Part shown: positions 62,374 through 64,000 of the stretch, piece after piece
How the letters are laid out: each line of letters opens with the position of its first letter
How positions within the stretch are numbered: position 1 is the stretch's first letter
Assembly (NCBI GenBank): GCA_041690355.1
Contig: JAWLHK010000021.1
Location: 19,043-83,042, forward strand
Origin: JAWLHK01 sp041690355 [NCBI: bacterium]
GTDB lineage: Bacteria > J088 > JAWLBW01
DNA: 64,000 nucleotides
Direction: 5' to 3'
Program-made: the position numbers and the translations under genes
Notes under the pieces: generated by a model
Seen by the model: only the letters and a program-made list of their open reading frames with translations
What the model was told of the DNA's origin: nothing
The model's database searches: none

Positions 62374-63471
62374 TTACCGCGGCCGCTCCCCCGCGGGCAT
62401 GCCGAGCGATTCCGCCACGCGGGGATGCACGACCGCCCCGTTCCACGTCGTGAGCCCCTCGCGCAACCCCGCATGCGAGCGCAGCGCCCCCTCGGGGTCG
62501 GCCGCGAGCACGCGAAGCCAGGGGAGTACGGCGTCGACCAGCGCAAGGGTACTCGTGCGCGCCGTGATCGAGGGCATGTTCGCCACCGCGTAGTGGATGA
62601 CCTCGTCTTCCACATACGTCGGTTCGCGGTGGGTCGTCGGGCGGGTCGTCTCGAAGCAGCCCCCCTGGTCGACCGCCACGTCGACGGCGACGCTCCCGGG
62701 GGCCATCATGCGCAGCGTCTCCCGCGAGACCAGGTGCGGCGCCCGCGCGCCGGGCACCAGCACGGCGCCGATGAGCAGATCGGCCATGGCCACGTAGCGG
62801 GCGACGTTCGGCGCCGAGGCGAAGACCGATTCCACCCGCCCCCCGGCGTGCAGGTCGACGTCGCGCAGCACCGCCGGCTGAATGTCGAGCACCGACACCC
62901 GCGCGCCGAGCCCGATGGCCATCTGCATGGCGCTGCGGCCGACGACGCCGGCCCCCAGAATGACGACGTGGGCGCGGGGCACGCCCGGGAGCCCCGAGAG
63001 CAGAAGTCCCCGCCCGCCGTGATTCTTCTGCATGGCCGTGGCCCCCACCTGCACCGACAGGCGGCCGGCCACCATCGACATCGGTGTAAGCAGGGGAAGC
63101 GAGCCGTCGGCGTCGGTCACCGTCTCGAAGGCCACGGCGGTAACGCGCTGATCGACGAGCACCTGGGCCAGCCGGGGCACGGCCGCGAGGTGCAGAAAGC
63201 AGAAGAGCAGCGTTTCGCGGCGCAGGCGTGCGTATTCGTCGGGGATGGGCTCCTTGACCTTGACGACGAGTTCGGCCCCCCAGACGGCCTCTTCGTCGCC
63301 GATCCGGGCGCCGGCCGCTTCGTAGGCTTCGTCGCGCAGCCCCGCCCCCAGGCCGGCGCCGCGCTCGAGGATCACCTCGTGTCCGTCGGCGCGCAGCGCG
63401 GCCACGGCGTCGGGGGTCAACGCCACGCGGAATTCGTCGGTTTTCCGCTCGCGGGGACAGCCGATGCGCAT
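62374..63471 (-). CDS. ald: alanine dehydrogenase
   Basis: A 365-residue NAD-dependent enzyme interconverting L-alanine and pyruvate plus ammonia. N-terminal MRIGCPRERKTDEFRVALTP, catalytic Lys in VVKVKEPIPDEY, His in CFLHLAAVPRL, NAD site ILGAGVVGRSAMQMAIGLGA, and the segment SVAVDVAVDQGGCFETTRPTTH are all present. Length is standard. It is a single gene with a short 3-helix membrane protein upstream on the same strand. It suggests use of alanine as nitrogen or carbon store. Confidence 0.96.
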   Translation of the reverse strand: MRIGCPRERKTDEFRVALTPDAVAALRADGHEVILERGAGLGAGLRDEAYEAAGARIGDEEAVWGAELVVKVKEPIPDEYARLRRETLLFCFLHLAAVPRLAQVLVDQRVTAVAFETVTDADGSLPLLTPMSMVAGRLSVQVGATAMQKNHGGRGLLLSGLPGVPRAHVVILGAGVVGRSAMQMAIGLGARVSVLDIQPAVLRDVDLHAGGRVESVFASAPNVARYVAMADLLIGAVLVPGARAPHLVSRETLRMMAPGSVAVDVAVDQGGCFETTRPTTHREPTYVEDEVIHYAVANMPSITARTSTLALVDAVLPWLRVLAADPEGALRSHAGLREGLTTWNGAVVHPRVAESLGMPAGERPR

Positions 63472-63561
63472 GCCTCCAGCATACGCCGGCGCCGCGAAAT
63501 TGCGGCGAGCGCCTTCCGGGTCGGCGCCGTTGCCCTTGACGCCGGCGCGGGTTGCGCGCGC

Positions 63562-63891
63562 TCAGAGTTGAATCAGGTACACGAGAACGCAGCCGGCCAG
63601 GATCACGGCCGATCGCAGCGCTTCGCCCGAGCGGGCGCGCGGGTTCATGAGGCGCTGGCGGAAGGGGCGGCTCTGCGACGCGAAAAGATAGAAGAGCGCG
63701 AGCAGGCCGACGAGAAACGGCGGCGCCCCGCGCACGATGGCGACCATGATCGAGGTCTCCGGGGGCGGAAAAACGACGGCCAGGACGGCGATCGTCACCC
63801 AGCCGAGCACGGCAAGGCCCCAGACCTGGTGGACGGTCATGAGCAGAAGATCGGAGCTGTGGGGGGGGTCGAGACGCGACATGGCAGACAT
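63562..63891 (-). CDS. small membrane protein, three helices
   Basis: A 109-residue protein with three predicted transmembrane segments (VWGLAVLGWVTIAVLAVVF, FLVGLLALFYLFAS, AVILAGCVLVYLI) and basic loops (SRPFRQRLMNPRARSGEALR). I do not recognise a family. It is 90 bases upstream of ald on the same strand and may be transcribed with it. Confidence 0.6.
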   Translation of the reverse strand: MSAMSRLDPPHSSDLLLMTVHQVWGLAVLGWVTIAVLAVVFPPPETSIMVAIVRGAPPFLVGLLALFYLFASQSRPFRQRLMNPRARSGEALRSAVILAGCVLVYLIQL

Positions 63892-63967
63892 ACTCTACCA
63901 TTCGGCCAGCCGGGGGCGCGAGGAGCGACCCCTCGACCCGGCAGGGGGCTTGAAAACAACCGGCCGA

Positions 63968-64000
63968 TCAGTGCGACGCGAAGGGGATGGCCAGATCCTT
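63968..64000 (-). CDS. possible C-terminal end of a gene beyond the window
   Basis: A minus-strand frame open from the window edge reads KDLAIPFASH and stops with TGA. Ten codons are too few to identify, but the composition is protein-like and the strand agrees with the next genes. Confidence 0.25.
   Translation of the reverse strand, partial: KDLAIPFASH

Overview
The window is GC-rich (roughly 65 percent by eye) chromosomal DNA of a Gram-negative bacterium. Many proteins carry lipoprotein signal peptides (LxAC-type lipoboxes), and housekeeping genes (gmk, yicC, map, dtd, xseA/xseB, hemN, folE, ald) sit among large secreted beta-propeller and Ig-like lipoproteins. That mix resembles lineages once grouped as Deltaproteobacteria (Myxococcota or Bdellovibrionota type) or a GC-rich leptospiral relative. 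I cannot place it more precisely from sequence alone. I see no transposase, prophage, CRISPR array, rRNA or convincing tRNA.

Layout. 0-4.2 kb: end of a DUF2236 oxygenase, an SPFH lipoprotein, and a multi-PAS histidine kinase with its receiver protein. 4.4-10.2 kb: an HMA-like protein, rhodanese, dtd, an acyltransferase/epimerase pair, and yicC-gmk. 10.25-12.4 kb: a four-gene operon (SDR reductase, two PTPS paralogues, GTP cyclohydrolase I) that reads as a tetrahydrobiopterin-type pterin pathway. 12.5-16.1 kb: a DegT-like protein lacking its PLP lysine, then xseA-M23 peptidase-xseB. 16.2-25.9 kb: a PLD-VTT fusion with an EEP phosphatase, hemN, membrane proteins, a CocE-type hydrolase and yaeQ. 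25.9-27.5 kb: a decayed stretch with a broken response regulator beside an intact atypical one.

27.6-47.0 kb is an accessory region dominated by three giant lipoproteins on the minus strand (2495, about 1882 and 1029 residues). They are built from Ig-like repeats, LKYAT-type propeller repeats, 21 Kelch-type repeats, and NHL repeats. Around the Kelch gene lie three attC-like imperfect hairpins, a low-GC mini-cassette and fragments of VOC and antitoxin genes. This suggests integron-cassette DNA without an integrase (a CALIN-like island). 47.0-53.5 kb: DOPA-dioxygenase-like ygiD, map, a TPR-Arr rifampin ADP-ribosyltransferase, and a secreted protein with four cache-like repeats flanked by two copies of a double-hairpin repeat. 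53.8-64 kb: a 4-hydroxybutyryl-CoA-dehydratase-like flavoprotein with a CaiB-type CoA transferase, a second PAS kinase and receiver module, a secreted propeller lipoprotein, DUF445, alanine dehydrogenase and a small membrane protein.

The strongest unexplained signal is a dispersed family of intergenic heptad arrays, seen at about a dozen sites. Each site uses a different 7-bp unit (AGTCTAG, AATCAGG, GACTTGT, ACTCGTC, AGCGCCA and others) but always a 7-bp period. Several sites are joined through a short GCAAGG/CCTTGC-type hairpin into one composite element. Two composites 49 kb apart share 62 of 64 bases. At five genes the array begins at, or contains, the stop codon of the adjacent gene.
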